DNA of 5,789 nt from an uncultured Eubacteriales bacterium (GTDB lineage: Bacteria > Bacillota > Clostridia > Christensenellales > Borkfalkiaceae): NCBI GenBank assembly GCA_905210545.1, contig CAJLXC010000064.1:1-5789 (forward strand), read 5' to 3'. The position numbers and the translations under genes were made by a program. A model generated the notes under the pieces. That model was given only the letters and a program-made list of their open reading frames with translations. It did no database searches and was not told the DNA's origin. Positions 5,423 through 5,789 of the stretch are shown piece after piece; the first letter of the stretch is position 1, and every line of letters begins with the position of its first letter.

Positions 5423-5789
5423 ATGGCAAAAAAGGGACAAACATTCAAAAAATACTCGCCAGAGTTCAAATTATCTGTTATACTAGATATGCGAGAACAC
5501 AAGTTGAGTTATCACGAAACAATGCGAAAATATTTTCCGCATTTGGCTGATTCAAAAAATTTTAGTTTTTTATTAAAGTGGGAACGCAAATATTTAGAAG
5601 AAGGTATAGAAGGATTGGCAAAAGAAAATCGCGGTCGCCCTACTGTAAATGGTAAAAAACGAGGTCGTCCACTCAAGTTGGATAAACAAGTGGAAGAAGA
5701 TTTAATAGCAGAAAATCAACGACTTAGAATGGAGATAGAATACCTAAAAAAACTGAGTGCCTTAGTACTTGCGGAAGAGCAAAAGAACG
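5423..5789 (+). CDS. IS3-family transposase OrfA, 3' end beyond the window
   Basis: The first 122 residues of the DNA-binding subunit of an IS3-family transposase, with no stop before the window edge. An N-terminal helix-turn-helix (about 11-58, from YSPEFKLSVI to LKWERKYLEEG) would bind the IS ends. Next come two RGRP cores (70-73 and 80-83) that resemble AT-hooks. A leucine-zipper-like helix (about 91-115: L94, L101, L108, L111, L115; text ENQRLRMEIEYLKKLSALV) is typical of OrfA and serves dimerization and contact with OrfAB. GGAGGT lies about 10 nt before the ATG. In this family a programmed -1 frameshift near the end of orfA makes the OrfAB transposase; that part is outside the window, so it is not known whether the copy is intact. 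Confidence 0.9.
   Translation, partial: MAKKGQTFKKYSPEFKLSVILDMREHKLSYHETMRKYFPHLADSKNFSFLLKWERKYLEEGIEGLAKENRGRPTVNGKKRGRPLKLDKQVEEDLIAENQRLRMEIEYLKKLSALVLAEEQKN

Larger units (their letters stand above)
5375..5789 (+). mobile_element. IS3-family insertion sequence, left end, cut by window edge
   Basis: The rightward orfA gene of an IS3-family element (IS150-like subgroup) is preceded by a terminal sequence with TG at 5375 and GCACCCCAAAAGTTAGACA, the kind of terminal repeat seen in this group. The exact outer base is uncertain (TG at 5375 or at 5380), because the right end and the target duplication lie outside. The IS sits just outside the oriT/promoter region of the relaxase and faces away from it, so it interrupts no visible gene. 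Its codon use differs from the chromosomal genes at the left, as expected for a separate mobile unit. Confidence 0.85.

Noticed and set aside
5278..5502. Open frame of 74 codons on the minus strand, across the IS end and oriT region
   Set aside because: It is antisense to orfA and the IS palindrome, has no ribosome binding site and no recognisable protein features.

Overview
The window looks like low-to-mid GC Firmicutes (Clostridia-like) DNA. The signs are a tilS-hpt gene pair in the usual Firmicutes order, AAGGAG-type ribosome binding sites, and an initiator tRNA and mobile genes of Clostridia type. The exact taxon cannot be read from the sequence.

The left part (1-2178) is chromosomal housekeeping DNA. 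tilS (tRNA-Ile2 lysidine synthetase) and hpt (hypoxanthine phosphoribosyltransferase) form a tight leftward operon, and a partial frame at the left edge sits where ftsH is expected. The tilS promoter fires leftward and is placed so that the transcript should start at the A of the ATG, which would make it leaderless. A strong divergent promoter drives a rightward initiator tRNA-Met(CAU) gene, followed by an intrinsic terminator.

The middle part (about 2157-5305) is one end of an integrated mobilizable element (IME/ICE-like) sitting in the 3' end of the tRNA gene. All of its genes point leftward. From right to left they are: a candidate oriT hairpin with a nick-like motif, a MobV/Pre-type relaxase, a 180-bp structured spacer, one or two small overlapping genes, and a large serine recombinase. 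The last codons of the recombinase lie inside the tRNA, and the tRNA terminator lies inside the recombinase gene. The recombinase would catalyse integration and excision, and the relaxase would nick oriT so that a helper conjugation system can move the element.

The right part (about 5375-5789) is the left end of an IS3-family insertion sequence facing right. It has a terminal palindrome and the first 122 codons of orfA, and it is cut off by the window edge. It lies just upstream of the relaxase promoter region.

The most unusual signals are these: the relaxase has Glu in place of the catalytic His of motif I and Gln in place of the third metal-binding His; its family-conserved first residue is encoded by ATC behind a perfect Shine-Dalgarno; the initiator tRNA carries an extra base in its T stem next to the probable integration junction; and a 12-bp sequence from the oriT hairpin is repeated on the far side of the relaxase gene.
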